Below are positions 62,564 to 64,000 of a stretch of 64,000 nt of DNA, piece by piece; the first letter of the stretch is position 1, and every line of letters starts with the position of its first letter. This DNA is from Fimbriimonadaceae bacterium (GTDB lineage: Bacteria > Armatimonadota > Fimbriimonadia > Fimbriimonadales > Fimbriimonadaceae), in contig JAHBTB010000001.1 in NCBI GenBank assembly GCA_019638795.1, positions 638,960-702,959 on the forward strand, given 5' to 3'. Under the pieces are notes generated by a model, which was not told the DNA's origin, searched no databases, and saw only the letters and a list, made by a program, of their open reading frames with translations. The position numbers were made by a program, and so were the translations under genes.

Positions 62564-64000
62564 TCAGAGGCCCTCGATCGCGGGGGACAAGATCACCTTG
62601 GGGTCGACCAGGTCCCTGTTCCAGTCGATATTGGGCGTGCGCGGGATGTCTTGGGGCGTCAGCAGTGGCTCGCTGGCCACCCGCCGACCGATGACCCAAC
62701 CCTCTTTGAGCAGGACTTCCAGGGCTTCCATACCGGCCAAGGCCGCGATCGGCCCGTATTTGTGAGCGACCTCACGAAGCTTCTGGACGATCCCGCTCAG
62801 CTTTGTCTCGGTCTGCAGGATGTCAAAGATGACCCGGAACCCGCCCGACACCGGCAGCTTGACCGCCCCCTTGCGGAAGACGCGGCCGATTTTGATCCGC
62901 CCGTCCTCGTAAAGCGGGGTCCGGTCGTTGACCACGTCGTCCATGTTCAGCTCGAACTCGTTGTACTTCGTGATCAGCCAGTCGGACTCCTCGTTGAAGA
63001 ACATCGACTGGATGTTCTTCATCTGCTCGATGGAGTGGCCCGCTAGCCCGGCCCCGGCGGTCTCAAGCGAAACAAAACCGCCCGTGCCAAGCCACTGCCA
63101 GGCGGCCTTGGCGTCCAACTTCAGCCCGGCTTCCTTGGCGATCTCACTGGTGTACTCGACAAGGTCGGAAAAGTGCCCGTTGCCGGTGTACCAAAAGTTG
63201 GCGAACCGGATGTGTTGCAAGACGCGCTGGGCTTGCCGGGCATGGAACGTCTCCTTCATCCACGACTCGTCATGCTGCCCCCGCTCGATCTCCATGATCG
63301 TGTAGGCGCACTCCTTCGCGCCGATCATCGTCATGCTGATCCCCGCGGACAGGATCGGGTCGGCGAAACCGGCCGACTCGCCGACGAGGAACCAGTTCTC
63401 GCCCGCGGTGCGCTTGGCCGAGAACGACCAGTCCTTGGTCGCCTTGATGTCTCCCGACGCCGTCGCGTTGGCGAGGAGGGCGGCGACCCTCGGCTCCGCG
63501 GCGACCGCTTCCGCATAGAGCTCCGCGGGGCGTTTGCCGCTGTCTCGGTAAAAGTCGGCCGGCACGACAAGCCCGACCGAAGTCTTGGTCGGCGAGATGG
63601 GGATAAACCACAGCCAGCCGTAGCCCAGGCTCATGATTTGGATCCGGGTGCCGCCCTTCCCGATACTCACGCCCCACTCGGCGTCCTCCCAGTGGTCCCA
63701 GACGGCGATGTTCTTCAGCGAAGGTGGCTCTTCGACCTCGATCTTGAGCGCCTTGCGCAAGACCGCGGCGTTACCCGACGCGTCGACGTAGTGGGTGGCG
63801 CGGACTTCCGTGCCGTCGGCCAAGACCAGGCTGTCGACGCGGTCTCCCGCCGTCCGGGTCTTGTGGACTCCGTTGCCGTCCTGGACGTGGACACCCAGAC
63901 TGGCCGCGTGGTCGAGGAGGATCTTGTCGAACGGGGCCCGGTCGATCTGGAACGCGGCACTCACCCTCCACCCGTCGTACTTGCCCGGGCGTGGGTCGTC
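62564..64000 (-). CDS. Flavin-dependent halogenase-like monooxygenase (copy B, cut by window edge)
   Basis: The frame runs to the right edge, so the N-terminus (FAD dinucleotide motif and catalytic-lysine region) is outside the window; the GTG at 63964 is internal. The visible 478 residues parallel copy A: QIDRAPFDKILLDHAA against QVDRSVYDKILLDHAA, WLWFIP for the W-x-W-x-I-P motif, and GESAGFADPILSAGI for the second FAD motif. Copy A starts 3 bp after this gene's stop. The C-terminal halves are much more divergent than the FAD parts, suggesting different substrates. Confidence 0.7.
   Translation of the reverse strand, partial: DDPRPGKYDGWRVSAAFQIDRAPFDKILLDHAASLGVHVQDGNGVHKTRTAGDRVDSLVLADGTEVRATHYVDASGNAAVLRKALKIEVEEPPSLKNIAVWDHWEDAEWGVSIGKGGTRIQIMSLGYGWLWFIPISPTKTSVGLVVPADFYRDSGKRPAELYAEAVAAEPRVAALLANATASGDIKATKDWSFSAKRTAGENWFLVGESAGFADPILSAGISMTMIGAKECAYTIMEIERGQHDESWMKETFHARQAQRVLQHIRFANFWYTGNGHFSDLVEYTSEIAKEAGLKLDAKAAWQWLGTGGFVSLETAGAGLAGHSIEQMKNIQSMFFNEESDWLITKYNEFELNMDDVVNDRTPLYEDGRIKIGRVFRKGAVKLPVSGGFRVIFDILQTETKLSGIVQKLREVAHKYGPIAALAGMEALEVLLKEGWVIGRRVASEPLLTPQDIPRTPNIDWNRDLVDPKVILSPAIEGL

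Overview
This 64 kb window is GC-rich chromosomal DNA from a free-living Gram-negative-type bacterium. It looks most like a member of the Armatimonadota, probably class Fimbriimonadia. Pointers are a prepilin-like protein with the [19 protein letters not shown] / [12 protein letters not shown] head common in that phylum, a full complex I operon, SUF rather than ISC Fe-S assembly, Asp-box and GH109 secreted proteins, and very sparse Shine-Dalgarno use. The assignment is made by eye and is an inference. There is no phage, insertion sequence or CRISPR array; apart from one 0.7 kb stretch the window is densely coding.

Layout. 1-3.1 kb: end of a bifunctional sugar aldolase/dehydrogenase, a secreted glycosidase-like lipoprotein and tRNA-Ser(CGA). 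3.1-10.7 kb: a degenerate thioredoxin-fold protein, gatC-gatA, ispE with a MobA-like nucleotidyltransferase, then several tiny genes (zinc ribbon, two-helix membrane protein, YjfB-like motility protein) and a pseudo-receiver. 10.7-16.9 kb: fatty acid synthesis (fabD-fabG, acpP-fabF) plus a Xer recombinase, with an opposite-strand HEAT-repeat gene splitting the cluster. 16.9-20.9 kb: queF, then a coupled UbiA/DprE2/DprE1-like trio, the mycobacterial-type polyprenyl-phosphate arabinose pathway, and pyroglutamyl peptidase. 20.8-32.2 kb: nuoG-H-J-K-L-M-N on the minus strand, lacking nuoI, with a URO-D-like gene between nuoM and nuoN and a sugar isomerase-like gene coupled to the end.

32.3-39.7 kb: a 1124-residue Asp-box protein, sufB, a DUF1326 protein, a MarR regulator and a prepilin-like gene with a small partner. 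39.8-47.3 kb, minus strand: MFS permease, GH109-type oxidoreductase/glycosidase, CocE-type hydrolase, MsrB, an EAL phosphodiesterase and an RlmI-type methyltransferase. 47.4-49.5 kb: tRNA-Ser(GCT), lytic transglycosylase, DUF488, CsaA. 49.5-54.4 kb: sufC-D-S-U-T-rrf2-iscA, which must work with the distant sufB. 54.5-58.7 kb: a sugar ABC importer in which the binding protein is fused to one permease and the other permease carries large extra domains. 58.7-59.35 kb: no convincing gene, but a clear c-di-AMP (ydaO/yuaA) riboswitch followed by a chain of RNA hairpins. 59.35-64 kb: a drug-efflux-like MFS protein, a small membrane protein, and two tandem flavin-dependent halogenase-like genes, the second cut by the window edge.

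Most notable: the c-di-AMP riboswitch with no obvious gene directly downstream, possibly controlling a noncoding RNA; the tethered-receptor sugar importer; the DprE1/DprE2/UbiA cluster outside Actinobacteria; and repeated start regions with a TANNNT box 6-9 nt before the start codon (leaderless mRNAs), some with 9-codon leader ORFs overlapping the gene start.
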